Numbered from the stretch's first letter, positions 26,679 through 35,436 are shown. The stretch is DNA of 64,000 nt from Blastopirellula marina (GCF_002967765.1 NZ_PUHY01000005.1:434001-498000); one strand, 5' to 3'. Numbers and translations: made by a program. The notes: generated by a model from the sequence alone, not told the origin.

Positions 26679-27452
26679 TTGAAACTACCCGCGATTCGCT
26701 TTTCGATTAGGCATTTGCTGGTGCTTATCGCGCTGGTGGCGGTCGGACTGTTTTGGGGGCAGCGGCACCTGGCTTGGACCAGCGCCGAGTCCGAGTTTCG
26801 CGAGATGATTGCCAGCCATGCTTGCACGCCGGAAGACTTCGCGCGGGCCAAGCAGCTGGTCACGCGTTATCCGCAATTAGCCGCCGAGTGGGATGCGATG
26901 AACTGGGCGGTCCGCTATGGTGACGTTGACCTGTGCGAGTTTCTGCTGCGGCATGGGGCGAATCCGAATAGGTCTGGTAGCCTGGGCGAACCGCCGCTGT
27001 ATTGGGCGCTGCAGCGCGATCGAATCGATCTTGCCAAGCTTTTGTTTCGCAATGGAGCGGACGTTTCTGTCGACAGCGATTTGGATGGGTGCGTGGTCAC
27101 GCGAGTTCCTGGCATTCCGATCGGAAGCAGCTTGTTGCATGTCGCTGCCTCGCGAGGTGATATCGAGATGTGTCAATTGCTGCTCGACCAAGGGATGACA
27201 ACCCATTCCGGAAATGCTCTAGGGCAAAGCCCGCTGCATGGCGCGGTGCTAAGCCGCGACCTCGCTATCGTGCAACTCATGATCGATCATAACGCAAGCG
27301 ACGCGGCAGACAATTCTGGACTCACGCCGAAAGAACTCGCGGTTCGTCTGCGGACCAAGTATCCGCAGGACGCCGCCGAAATGGACGAGATCGCGCGCGT
27401 TCTCGACGCGTTGATTGGTCGTCCTCGATATACCTCGGCGACGAATCCATGA
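26679..27452 (+). CDS. Membrane-anchored ankyrin protein 2
   Basis: 257 aa from the TTG at 26679. Anchor at 10-26 in the form Phe-Ser-Ile-Arg-His-Leu-Leu-Val-Leu. Ankyrin repeats at about 72-97 (with the family phrase Trp-Ala-Val-Arg-Tyr-Gly-Asp-Val-Asp-Leu-Cys), 104-128, 150-175 and 182-208. Its stop codon is followed directly by the broken ankyrin remnant and then ankyrin gene 3, so the three form one transcription unit. Confidence 0.85.
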   Translation: MKLPAIRFSIRHLLVLIALVAVGLFWGQRHLAWTSAESEFREMIASHACTPEDFARAKQLVTRYPQLAAEWDAMNWAVRYGDVDLCEFLLRHGANPNRSGSLGEPPLYWALQRDRIDLAKLLFRNGADVSVDSDLDGCVVTRVPGIPIGSSLLHVAASRGDIEMCQLLLDQGMTTHSGNALGQSPLHGAVLSRDLAIVQLMIDHNASDAADNSGLTPKELAVRLRTKYPQDAAEMDEIARVLDALIGRPRYTSATNP

Positions 27453-27723
27453 TACGCATTTTGCCGCGAAAACAAGCAGTGGGCGAACCGCGCTCCACTA
27501 TGCGAGCATGTATCACGACCTCGCTACCATCGAACTTCTTTTACAGCAGAAGCCGTAGTTTCTGGCTGATGACCACGGAAATACTCCGCTGGATATCGCC
27601 AAACAAGCCAAATCGAGATACGCTAAACGTGGGCACCCTCAGTTCTTCCAGTCCAAGTGCGTGGCGATTATCGACCAGCTCGAAGCGTATCAGCGGACAT
27701 CCGATCTCCAGAACGATTCATGA
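27453..27723 (+). pseudogene. Ankyrin gene remnant, 3' end only
   Basis: A frame from 27451 reads the end of an ankyrin protein: Gly-Arg-Thr-Ala-Leu-His-Tyr-Ala-Ser-Met-Tyr-His-Asp-Leu and Ile-Glu-Leu-Leu-Leu-Gln-Gln-Lys, then an in-frame TAG at 27556-27558, then His-Gly-Asn-Thr-Pro-Leu-Asp-Ile-Ala-Lys and a C-terminal helix ending at TGA 27721-27723. The anchor and first repeats are gone. Its stop overlaps the ATG of ankyrin gene 3 (ATGA), exactly as between intact neighbours elsewhere, so a whole gene once stood here and its 5' part was deleted. Confidence 0.8.
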
Positions 27724-28514
27724 TCTCCTTGAAGCGAATCCCGATTCCCCGTTTTTCCATCTTAACTTTATTGGGAATCATCGCCGTGATTGCCGTAGGG
27801 CTGACGGTATGGGAACGGTGGGTTTCGTGGCCTGACGCTCAGGCCGACTTCGCCGAAATTGTCGAGACCGATAAGCCTAAGCAGGACGTCTTGAAGGAAG
27901 CACGCGGCCTGGTAAGGCGTTATCCACAATTGGCGCGGCAGCCAGGGGCGATGACGTGGGCAGTGATCCAGGGAGATGTCGAAACGTGCCGCGTGTTTCT
28001 TGACGCCGGGGCCAAGTTGGTCGACGATCAGGACGACGAAGATCCCAGCTTTCCGCTGTTGTACTTGCCGGTATCGCAGGGGGAAGTGGAGAAGGTCGAG
28101 TTGTTGATATCGCGTGGGGCGAAAGTTGACCAGCCGTTTGATCTCGATTTCTTCTCGTTACGAGGCATCTCGTACCTGGAAACGGCCGCTTCGTTCGGAC
28201 ACACCGAGATGTGTCGCGTACTGTTGGATAACGGGGCCCAGGTCGATTACAAGTCGAGCGATGGCAACACGGCCCTGCACGCTGCCGTCGGGTGTTTCTC
28301 GCCCAAGACGGTCCAACTGCTGGTCGATCATCACGCCCAATGCACGGCAAATGCCAAAGGTGAAACGCCTTTGTCCATGGCGCAAGACCTGCAGAATCAT
28401 TTCCAGGATCAAGGCGTCACCAACGATTCGATCGAAAAAATCACCGCCATTCTCGAAGCGTATCAGCAGGAAAACGCAAGCAGCGATCAAGGTGCCGACA
28501 AAGACGCGACCTAA
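27720..28514 (+). CDS. Membrane-anchored ankyrin protein 3
   Basis: 264 aa from the ATG that overlaps the stop of the remnant; a TTG at 27729 (Lys-Arg-Ile-Pro) is an alternative that matches the length of its paralogues' N-termini. Anchor at 14-29. Repeats at about 77-102, 111-137, 150-176 (Ala-Ser-Phe-Gly-His-Thr-Glu-Met-Cys-Arg-Val-Leu-Leu) and 182-206. Its C-terminal Glu-Ala-Tyr-Gln-Gln resembles the Glu-Ala-Tyr-Gln-Arg of the remnant upstream, which marks the two as sister copies. Confidence 0.82.
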   Translation: MISLKRIPIPRFSILTLLGIIAVIAVGLTVWERWVSWPDAQADFAEIVETDKPKQDVLKEARGLVRRYPQLARQPGAMTWAVIQGDVETCRVFLDAGAKLVDDQDDEDPSFPLLYLPVSQGEVEKVELLISRGAKVDQPFDLDFFSLRGISYLETAASFGHTEMCRVLLDNGAQVDYKSSDGNTALHAAVGCFSPKTVQLLVDHHAQCTANAKGETPLSMAQDLQNHFQDQGVTNDSIEKITAILEAYQQENASSDQGADKDAT

Positions 28515-28535
28515 CCAACCGCAGTCGCATTACTT

Positions 28536-28564
28536 TTGCGAAGATTACCGAAACGAGCTACGAT
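28536..28564 (+). promoter_or_regulatory. Class A ankyrin promoter, ank4
   Basis: TTGCGA, 17 bases, TACGAT, ending 41 bases before the GTG of ankyrin gene 4. Same pattern as before genes 1, 2, 7 and 8. Confidence 0.7.
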
Positions 28565-28605
28565 GAACGCTCGTTCCGTCTGGTACCCTTGCTGAGAATA
28601 ACCTG

Positions 28606-29442
28606 GTGAAACTACCCCGTCTTCGGTTCAGCATGCTCAGCTTGTTAACCATTGTGGCTGGCGTGGCCATTGGGCTGGTGGTTTGGCAGCAGTATGTGGC
28701 GCGGCCCGAGGCAGAGAAGGAATATGCTCGGCTTTGGTATCAGCATGTTACGGACGATGTGACCTCCGAAGATGTGTGGCGGTTCGAGTGGTTGATGTGG
28801 CAGTTCCCGGAGATGATTGTCGACCCACGTTCAATCGAGTGGGCGGCGGCCCATGGCGATGCTGACTTATGCCGTTGTCTGTTGGAACGCGGGGCAGATC
28901 CCAGAGGTCGTCTTGCCGAGGAACCTGGTGTACCAACGCCATTTGATCACGCTGTGAAGAACAACAACGTCGGTACGGCGAAGGTGCTAATCGAGTACGG
29001 CGTCGATCCGAATGACAAGTCGTCGCGGGGCGTGTCGCCTCTACACGCCGCGGCACTGCAGGGTAACGTGGAAATGTGCCAATTGCTGTTGGACCATGGT
29101 GCCGATATCCATCAAAGCGAACTCGGCGGAACGCCCTTGCTCGCCGCCTTGCTTTCAGGCAACCCGCAACTGGTGGAGTTGCTCCTCGAGCATGGGGCCA
29201 GCTTCAAACTACGCAATTCACTATCGTACCGAGAAGCAGTTATCAAAATTGGCGTAGTGAATTCTATTCCTGTTGAGGATGTCGAAGCGATCATCACGCT
29301 GTTGGAGGAACGCTTGCCGTTGCAGCGAGCTGAACCTGTTCCGCTCAATCGATTCGGTGACAGGAAGTCGAGTATCGTGTCCGAGCGTCTCAATCTCCTT
29401 GAGGACAAGCCAGGCGACTTGCCCGCAGGAGACCTGCCATGA
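28606..29442 (+). CDS. Membrane-anchored ankyrin protein 4
   Basis: 278 aa, GTG start, one of the longest members because of a 40-residue tail after the last helix. Anchor at 10-26. Repeats at about 75-100, 110-136, 143-169 (SPLHAAALQGNVEMCQLLL, very close to consensus) and 174-200. First gene of a three-gene unit: its stop overlaps the next ATG by ATGA. Confidence 0.85.
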   Translation: MKLPRLRFSMLSLLTIVAGVAIGLVVWQQYVARPEAEKEYARLWYQHVTDDVTSEDVWRFEWLMWQFPEMIVDPRSIEWAAAHGDADLCRCLLERGADPRGRLAEEPGVPTPFDHAVKNNNVGTAKVLIEYGVDPNDKSSRGVSPLHAAALQGNVEMCQLLLDHGADIHQSELGGTPLLAALLSGNPQLVELLLEHGASFKLRNSLSYREAVIKIGVVNSIPVEDVEAIITLLEERLPLQRAEPVPLNRFGDRKSSIVSERLNLLEDKPGDLPAGDLP

Positions 29443-30179
29443 AGATGCCTCGACCGCGGATTTCGATAGTGGGTCTGATGCTGGTGATCGCGGTAGCTTC
29501 TGCGATGCTAGGTTTGTGGCGGCAATGGGTGATGTGGCCGTCGGTGCTCAACACCTATCGCGACTTGTGCCGCCAACGTCCGTCCACCGAAGTAGGACAG
29601 CAGTTGACCAAGCTGATTCGCGAGTTTCCGGCATTAGCCAACGAGCCAGACGTGATGATTTACGCGGCCATTTACGGAGATCTCGATTTATGTCGCAATC
29701 TGCTGAAGCGTGGTGTTCCGCTGAATGAAGTCAACGCCGGTGATTACACGCCATTTTATTACGCGTTGCAACGAAAGCAGACGAAGTTTGTGATATTCAT
29801 GATCGAACATGGAGTCGATCCAACCTCGCCCGATTCGATCGGAGGAGTCTCGGCCAAACGGCTGTCTCCTCTGCATCACGTGGCGCGGAGCGGCAATCTG
29901 GAGATGTGTCGGCTATTGGTCGACTTGGGAATCGATATCGATTCGGAAACGAAAGATGGCGACCGGCCACTTCGGTGTGCGCTCAGCTCAGGCGACCCTG
30001 AGATTGTGGAATTCTTCCTTGATCACGGTGCGACCTTCCGCGAGCCAATGCTTCCGTATAACGAATCAATCCGTTACGGCTACGACACGAGCTTTCAAGG
30101 GCCGACCGGTGGCAGCGACATGAAAGCGGTCATCGAAATGCTCGAAGAACGTTTACCTCACCTGCAATTACCGCCCTAG
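29439..30179 (+). CDS. Membrane-anchored ankyrin protein 5
   Basis: 246 aa, ATG inside the previous stop. The anchor differs from the others (Ile-Ser-Ile-Val-Gly-Leu-Met-Leu-Val-Ile-Ala-Val-Ala) but keeps position 8-26 and is followed by the usual Trp-Arg-Gln-Trp-Val. Repeats at about 71-96, 102-128, 141-168 and 174-200. Middle gene of the unit, 14 bases before gene 6. Confidence 0.85.
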   Translation: MKMPRPRISIVGLMLVIAVASAMLGLWRQWVMWPSVLNTYRDLCRQRPSTEVGQQLTKLIREFPALANEPDVMIYAAIYGDLDLCRNLLKRGVPLNEVNAGDYTPFYYALQRKQTKFVIFMIEHGVDPTSPDSIGGVSAKRLSPLHHVARSGNLEMCRLLVDLGIDIDSETKDGDRPLRCALSSGDPEIVEFFLDHGATFREPMLPYNESIRYGYDTSFQGPTGGSDMKAVIEMLEERLPHLQLPP

Positions 30180-30193
30180 TTGAAAGGGACGCA

Positions 30194-30943
30194 TTGAAGT
30201 TCTTGCAACCACGTTATTCGATCTTCACGATGCTGGTGCTGATCGCCCTGGTTGCCGCCGGGATGGCAGCATGGCAGCAGTGGGTGATGTGGCCGGCGAT
30301 GCAAGATCATCTGCGAGAATTGATCCTGGTCGATCGTCCCTCAAGCGACATCCGAGAACAAGTCCAACGTTTGGTGCGCCGCAATCCGCGCCTGGTCCAG
30401 GAACCTCTCTTGATGACATGGGCTGTCCGACATGGCAGCGTCGACTTCTGCGAAGACTTGCTCGACGCAGGTCGCGATCCGAGGGAATTTGAATCGGTTG
30501 CACCACTGATCTATTGGTCCGCCAGAGCAGGTCGAATTGATATGGTGGAGTTTCTGTTAGATCGAGGGGCAGACGTCAATCAACTGACTTCGGAAGATCA
30601 TTATTCGCCGCTTACGGTCGCGGCGAGCATGGGCAATATGCCGATGTGTGTCACCCTGGTCGAACACGGGGCGAACGTGAATCACACGAGCAAAACAGGG
30701 CAGCAAGTTCTTCACGCGGCGGTCAACTCAACGAATTACGAACTCGTCGAGTACTTACTTCGCAGCGGCGCAACGTATGGTGCACCGTATGATCGTCCCA
30801 CTCCGCTTGAGTATGCCATCATTCGACGCAATCATGCCTCGTTTTATGGACCCTATCGGGATAAGTTCGCCGAAATCGTCCGCATCCTGGCCGTCCGCTT
30901 CCCCGACGAAGCCGAGACGCTGGAGCTAGAAGGCGCGCTCTGA
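30194..30943 (+). CDS. Membrane-anchored ankyrin protein 6
   Basis: 249 aa, TTG start with AGGGA just upstream. Anchor at 10-26 (Ser-Ile-Phe-Thr-Met-Leu-Val-Leu-Ile-Ala-Leu). Repeats at about 72-97, 103-129, 136-162 and 171-195, then a C-terminal helix ending Phe-Pro-Asp-Glu-Ala-Glu. The broken gene 7 downstream is its closest relative: both share Cys-Glu-Asp-Leu-Leu-Asp-Ala-Gly, Gly-Asn/Asp-Met-Pro-Met-Cys and the Phe-Pro-Asp-Glu-Ala-Glu end. Confidence 0.85.
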   Translation: MKFLQPRYSIFTMLVLIALVAAGMAAWQQWVMWPAMQDHLRELILVDRPSSDIREQVQRLVRRNPRLVQEPLLMTWAVRHGSVDFCEDLLDAGRDPREFESVAPLIYWSARAGRIDMVEFLLDRGADVNQLTSEDHYSPLTVAASMGNMPMCVTLVEHGANVNHTSKTGQQVLHAAVNSTNYELVEYLLRSGATYGAPYDRPTPLEYAIIRRNHASFYGPYRDKFAEIVRILAVRFPDEAETLELEGAL

Positions 30944-30978
30944 TGAGGGACCGCAAGAGCTCGCACCGAAAGACAATT

Positions 30979-31012
30979 CCCGTCCCTTCTCCCTCGCTAG
31001 GAGATGAGGGGA
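30979..31012. repeat. Dispersed hairpin repeat, family 3, copy c
   Basis: CGTCCCTTCTCCCTCGC followed by GAGATGAGGGGAT; the most diverged member of the family. It separates the gene 4-6 unit from the promoter of gene 7. Confidence 0.4.
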
Positions 31013-31070
31013 TCAGAAATGGGGCTACGATTGCCAGGCAAGATGCCATTCCCACATCCGCACGCTTTCG

Positions 31071-31099
31071 TTGCGTCTTCCCGAGAATCGATCTACGAT
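31071..31099 (+). promoter_or_regulatory. Class A ankyrin promoter, ank7
   Basis: TTGCGT, 17 bases, TACGAT, ending 39 bases before the GTG of the broken ankyrin gene 7. An AGGA precedes that GTG by 8 bases. The control region is intact although the gene is not. Confidence 0.7.
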
Positions 31100-31138
31100 A
31101 GTCGCCTGGATGTGTACTGCTTATTTAGGACAACTTGA

Positions 31139-31885
31139 GTGAACTCGCCCCGCTTCCGCTTTTCTATTTTCACGATGTTGGTCCTCGTTGCGCTGGTCGG
31201 TGGCGTTTTAACGGCGTGGCGGCACTGGGTATTTTGGCCTGCCCAGCAAGAGAGGTTAGGCGAATTGATCCTCGTGTCTTTCCCGAAGCCACAGATGGTA
31301 GACGAGATCGAAACCATGGTCAGGCATAATCCGGCTCTGATGAACCAGCAAGGTCTGATGACATGGGCTGCAATGTATGGAAGCAGCGAGTTCTGTGAGG
31401 ATTTGCTTGATGCGGGGTGCGATCCGAATGAATCGAGTTAAAATGGGCCAGTAATCGTATGGGCAGTGATATTGCGGCGAATAGAAATTGTTACCGAACT
31501 ACTTGAGCACGGTGCCGACGTTAACGCCCTGTGCACGAATAATGGCCAGTCATTGCTTACCATTGCGGCGAAGTTGGGGGACATGCCGATGTGCGTTGAA
31601 CTCATTGAGCATGGGGCAGACGTGAGCCATGTTAGTTATGAGGGCTTCTACGTTCTCCACGGGGGCGTAATCTCTCGGAATCATGAATTGGTGGAGTATT
31701 TAATCCATTCTGGTTCGACCTATGCACCACCATTTAAGTGGTATACGCCACTAGAGTACGCGGTCGGACTTCGCGACGCGTACGGGAATCAAGAGTTTGC
31801 GGATGATTGCGTTGAAGTGATCCGCGTCTTGGCCGAGCACTTTCCCGATGAAGCGGAGAAGCTGGAACGCAAAGGAGAGTTGTGA
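31139..31885 (+). pseudogene. Ankyrin gene 7, interrupted by one stop codon
   Basis: A GTG at 31139 opens a typical member (Met-Asn-Ser-Pro-Arg-Phe-Arg-Phe-Ser-Ile-Phe-Thr-Met-Leu). After Asp-Pro-Asn-Glu-Ser-Ser an in-frame TAA at 31439-31441 breaks it; the same frame then continues without a shift through Ile-Val-Thr-Glu-Leu-Leu-Glu-His-Gly-Ala-Asp-Val-Asn and two further repeats to 31885. Without the stop it would be 248 aa, the size of its sister gene 6. Promoter and ribosome site are preserved, so this looks like a recent inactivation, unless the stop is read through or is a sequencing error. Confidence 0.85.
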
Positions 31886-32034
31886 TCGGCAGCAGCGGGA
31901 AAGTTGTTAATCTTACGCTCCCAGTAACTCGCGTCCCTGGGAATTGTTTGACTTCGTCCCACGGCGACGCTTAGGCGAAGTTTAAAACCGCAGATCAAGA
32001 CGGCAATGCCGCAGAAAACACCTTCGCCATTTCG

Positions 32035-32063
32035 TTGTATATTCCCTCTGATCGGGCTACGAT
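32035..32063 (+). promoter_or_regulatory. Class A ankyrin promoter, ank8
   Basis: TTGTAT, 17 bases, TACGAT, ending 48 bases before the ATG of gene 8, or 27 before an in-frame TTG at 32091. Confidence 0.65.
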
Positions 32064-32111
32064 ACGGTCCCTTGGTTTACCGATGCGATCTTGAGGAACG
32101 GACTCAGCAAA

Positions 32112-32867
32112 ATGCCTCGTGCGCGGTTCTCGATTCTGACGATGCTGGTGCTTGTCGCGCTGGTTGCGGTGGGCCTGGCCATCTATCGGCAGTGGGTTGC
32201 CTGGCCGGCGGCAGAGGCGGAATACAAAGCGCTTATTCAATCCGATCCGTCGCCAAAACAGGTCGTGCGGCTCAAGTCGTTGGTACAGCAGTACCCCATT
32301 CTCGCAAAGACGCACGGCAGCATGCATTATGCGGTCGGAACAGGCGACGCGTCGTTCTGCCGACTGCTGGCCGAGCGAGGCGCGGCGATCAATGAGAGTC
32401 TTCACGCCAAGTGGAATAAGCCGTTCTTTCACGCGATTGTTGGTGGCCATCCCGATGTCGTTCAGACGCTGATCGACTTTGGCGTCGATCCCTCTACGGG
32501 CGATTCGCTGGACGATTGGGAATATCCTTGTTCGCTCCCACTCCATCTTGTCGTCTGGCGAAAGGACGTCGATGTTGGGCGTGTCCTCGTCGAATCTGGG
32601 GCAGACATAAATGCTAAGTCGGAAGCCGACGAATCACCACTGGAATTAGCGATTCGCATCGGCGATCCCGACATGGCACAGCTCTTACTCGAACATGGGG
32701 CGGTCGTGGATTTTGGTAAGCAGACGTTTGACAAGTTTTGCGATGCGATCCGTAAAACCTCTTATTCAGGACCCAATAGCGAGCAGCGTGTTGAGGAGAT
32801 TTGCGAACTACTGCAAGCGTATCGCCCACAGTTGGAAGCGGCCCAAACTGAAGGAGCGAAACCATGA
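32112..32867 (+). CDS. Membrane-anchored ankyrin protein 8
   Basis: 251 aa from the ATG at 32112 (MPRARFSILT); a TTG at 32091 would add seven residues. Anchor at 7-24. Four repeats between about 69 and 201, the last being SPLELAIRIGDPDMAQLLL. First of three overlapping genes: its stop shares bases with the ATG of gene 9. The order of features equals that of the other members. Confidence 0.83.
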   Translation: MPRARFSILTMLVLVALVAVGLAIYRQWVAWPAAEAEYKALIQSDPSPKQVVRLKSLVQQYPILAKTHGSMHYAVGTGDASFCRLLAERGAAINESLHAKWNKPFFHAIVGGHPDVVQTLIDFGVDPSTGDSLDDWEYPCSLPLHLVVWRKDVDVGRVLVESGADINAKSEADESPLELAIRIGDPDMAQLLLEHGAVVDFGKQTFDKFCDAIRKTSYSGPNSEQRVEEICELLQAYRPQLEAAQTEGAKP

Positions 32868-33556
32868 AAATGCCGCAAGTACGGTTCTCGATTCTGACGA
32901 TGTTGGGGCTGATCGCCATCGCCTCGATCGGCATGGCCTATTGGCAGCAACGTATCGCTTGGGAGTCTGCTCAGAAGAAGTTCGTCGAGATCATTGTTGA
33001 GGGGAAGGATCAGCAGCCATCGCTAGAGCAGATTGAAACGGTCGATCGCTTGATTCGCCACTATCCGGTCCTTTCGCAGCGGGAAGGAACGGTGGTGTGG
33101 GCTGCCCGTTATGGTTCGGCCGACCTGGTACAAAAGATGCTGACTGCTGGTGCCGATCCCGAATCCCGCGGCACGGACGCCCCCTTGATCGCGGTGAGCC
33201 GAGGGCGAGGCGATTTCGAGTTGAGTCCCCTGCACTTCGCGGTGTTGAATGGGAAGACCGATGTCTGCGAAGTGCTGCTCGAAGCAGGCGCCGACGTGAA
33301 TTCTAAGACAGGCATCGGGGAAACTCCGCTCCGTTATGCGATCACGACTGGCAAGCCAGCCACGGTGCGGTTGCTGCTCGATTATGGAGCCGATTTGAAC
33401 CAGCCGGTCCTCTCGTTTCGGCATACGGTCGAGTGGCAAACCCGCTTGATACGCCAGTCGCCCATTCCTGAAAAGGAACGGGAAGAAATCATTCAGATGC
33501 TGGAGCAACGCCTGGCGGAAATCGAGTTAAGGCCCTTGAAAGAAAGTTCGCCATGA
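32864..33556 (+). CDS. Membrane-anchored ankyrin protein 9
   Basis: 230 aa, the shortest intact member, with only three clear repeats (about 74-99, 120-146 and 152-178); one repeat of its neighbours is missing and replaced by a short linker (Val-Ser-Arg-Gly-Arg-Gly-Asp-Phe). Anchor at 10-26. ATGA overlaps with both neighbours show coupled translation of genes 8, 9 and 10. Confidence 0.85.
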   Translation: MKMPQVRFSILTMLGLIAIASIGMAYWQQRIAWESAQKKFVEIIVEGKDQQPSLEQIETVDRLIRHYPVLSQREGTVVWAARYGSADLVQKMLTAGADPESRGTDAPLIAVSRGRGDFELSPLHFAVLNGKTDVCEVLLEAGADVNSKTGIGETPLRYAITTGKPATVRLLLDYGADLNQPVLSFRHTVEWQTRLIRQSPIPEKEREEIIQMLEQRLAEIELRPLKESSP

Positions 33557-34371
33557 AGATGCCTCGTTTGCGATTTTCGATTCTTGCCATGCTGATCCTC
33601 ATTGGGGTTGTCTCGATGGGCTTGGCGTACTGGCAGCAAACGTTGGCCTGGGAATCGGCTCAGCAGCGGTTCCAAAAAATCGTGATCGAGGGGGAAAACG
33701 TTCGACCCACCGCGCAGCAGATCGAATCAATTGAACGCTATATCCGCAATTACCCGGAGTTATCGTTGCGCGAAGGTGCCGTCGTCTGGGCAACGCACTA
33801 TGGCACGACCGAACTCGTGCGAAATATGCTGGCCGCTGGCGCCAATCCGAACAAGGATGAGGACGACGGGCTCGTGTTTCCGATTCACCACGCCGTCCAA
33901 CGAAACCTGCTGGAAATGGTCGAGGCGTTGATCGACGCCGGCGCCGACATCGAAGCTCGCGGTATCCATCGCGTGACGAATGTCCAAGATGTGACGCCGC
34001 TGCATGTGTCGGCACTCGATGGCAATATCAGAATGTGCGACTTGCTGTTAAAGCGTGGCGCGGATTTGGAAGCTGTGTATGGCAAACCTCGCCCAGACAG
34101 TACCTGGTCGCCGCGAACGTCTGATTGGGTTAATTCGACAAGCGCAAGCAACACGGTCTTGCATGCGGCGGTGATTGGTGGCGATCCAGAGACCGTCGAG
34201 TTTCTCCTGGATCAAGGTGCCGTTAGCGTCGCTAGTAATCAATTGGTAACCCCATACGACATCGCCCAATACATTCGCCGTCGGTACGAAGATGACGAGA
34301 ACCAAGCCCAGGCCTACGACGAGATCATCGCGTTATTGGAAACGAAAACCGATGTGGTGTCAGGTCCTTAA
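33553..34371 (+). CDS. Membrane-anchored ankyrin protein 10
   Basis: 272 aa. Anchor at 10-26 followed by Tyr-Trp-Gln-Gln-Thr-Leu-Ala-Trp-Glu-Ser-Ala-Gln, nearly the same as gene 9, so the two are recent duplicates. Repeats at about 75-100, 108-134, 148-174 and 202-227; a 25-residue polar insertion (rich in Ser, Thr, Trp) lies between the last two. Last gene of the 8-9-10 unit. Confidence 0.85.
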   Translation: MKMPRLRFSILAMLILIGVVSMGLAYWQQTLAWESAQQRFQKIVIEGENVRPTAQQIESIERYIRNYPELSLREGAVVWATHYGTTELVRNMLAAGANPNKDEDDGLVFPIHHAVQRNLLEMVEALIDAGADIEARGIHRVTNVQDVTPLHVSALDGNIRMCDLLLKRGADLEAVYGKPRPDSTWSPRTSDWVNSTSASNTVLHAAVIGGDPETVEFLLDQGAVSVASNQLVTPYDIAQYIRRRYEDDENQAQAYDEIIALLETKTDVVSGP

Positions 34372-34416
34372 AGCTGAAACGGCAGTCCTGCTCGCTTCCT
34401 TTGATCCGCAGGGCGT

Positions 34417-34434
34417 GGTGCGTCGAGACACACC
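34417..34434. repeat. Hairpin repeat, family 5
   Basis: GGTGCGTCGAGACACACC, an imperfect stem almost equal to the perfect one at 53438-53455; both are followed by CTAC. Lies between ankyrin genes 10 and 11. Confidence 0.55.
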
Positions 34435-34520
34435 CTACAAGCTGGCGATGTTGGTCCGTAGAGTTTGCCAAAACGCGTCGGAGCTTGTTTGCTTCCATTT
34501 TGCCCTCTTCGACAAAACCT

Positions 34521-34550
34521 TTGCCCCGTAACTCCTGTCGGCAGTAAATT
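34521..34550 (+). promoter_or_regulatory. Class B ankyrin promoter, ank11
   Basis: TTGCCC, 18 bases, TAAATT. The TAAATT ends 7 bases before the ATG at 34558. In class B genes the -10 element lies 6-7 bases before the ATG, which would put the transcript start at or next to the start codon. Confidence 0.5.
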
Positions 34551-34557
34551 GATGGGC

Positions 34558-35307
34558 ATGATGCTACCTCGCCTACGTTATACGATTCCGCAACTTCTGC
34601 TGCTGACCGTGGTGGTCTCGGTGGTGGTGATGGTTTGGTCGCGGCAGGTGGCTTGGAAGGATGCGGAAGTTCGTTACATGAAGCTGATCGCCGGCAGCGA
34701 TGGGTCGCCAGAGACGATCGAGTTAGTGATCCGTTTGGTGCGGCGTTATCCTTCCCTGGTCGAGCGGCCTGGCTCGATGCAGTGGGTTATCTTGTTCGGC
34801 GATCTCGAGACGTGTCGATTCTTTCTCGAGCATGGCGCTAACCCGAACGAGATTGGTACGTTCCTCGGAGAACCTCCCCTGCACTTCGCCGTGGTGACCG
34901 ATAATCCGGATCTTGCCCGACTGCTGTTTCATTTCGGCGTCAATCCGATCATGCTGCGGCAAGATCCGCGTAGTGGCGAAGTGGGAGACACCTTCCTGCA
35001 CACGGCAGCCCGGCGCGGCAACGACGAACTTTGCCAGATCTTAATCGATGAGCAACTTCCCCTCGACGCCAGAAACGCCGCCGGGCAGACACCGCTGCAC
35101 CTCGCCGCCCAGTGGGCACCACCCCGCGTCGTCCAAACACTGCTGGAACATGGCGCCCAGAGCGTGCCTGACTACGACGGCCAAACCCCACGCCACCTCG
35201 CCGAAGCCAGGCAAGCCGAGTACACCGAACTGAACCTCCGCTCCGCCAAAGTCAACGCCATCCTCCACATGCTGGACAAACACTGGCCTGCACGTCGTGC
35301 GCAATAG
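34558..35307 (+). CDS. Membrane-anchored ankyrin protein 11
   Basis: 249 aa from the ATG at 34558, chosen because its distance to TAAATT equals that of the other class B genes; ATGs at 34552 and 34561 are alternatives. The anchor reads Tyr-Thr-Ile-Pro-Gln-Leu-Leu-Leu-Leu, a variant of the family core. Repeats at about 75-100, 107-131, 145-171 and 178-204 (Gly-Gln-Thr-Pro-Leu-His-Leu-Ala-Ala-Gln). A fifth partial repeat (Gly-Gln-Thr-Pro-Arg-His-Leu-Ala) closes it, a feature shared with genes 12 and 13. Confidence 0.83.
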   Translation: MMLPRLRYTIPQLLLLTVVVSVVVMVWSRQVAWKDAEVRYMKLIAGSDGSPETIELVIRLVRRYPSLVERPGSMQWVILFGDLETCRFFLEHGANPNEIGTFLGEPPLHFAVVTDNPDLARLLFHFGVNPIMLRQDPRSGEVGDTFLHTAARRGNDELCQILIDEQLPLDARNAAGQTPLHLAAQWAPPRVVQTLLEHGAQSVPDYDGQTPRHLAEARQAEYTELNLRSAKVNAILHMLDKHWPARRAQ

Positions 35308-35436
35308 GGCTAAGAACAACGCAGTTTTATACGTTGTTCAATCTATTTTCATTTTCTTGCGCACAAAAAGATGCGATCGTGTACACTCTCTACTAAATAC
35401 CCCACGATGTATATATGAGTACCCCTCACTATTGCT

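Noticed and set aside
27449-27835. Separate 128-residue gene between ankyrin genes 2 and 3
   Set aside because: The frame is out of phase with a recognisable ankyrin remnant and has unlikely composition (many Ser, Arg, Pro).
30979-31030. Rho-independent terminator after the ankyrin 4-5-6 unit
   Set aside because: The imperfect stem matches dispersed repeat family 3 and lacks a T run.
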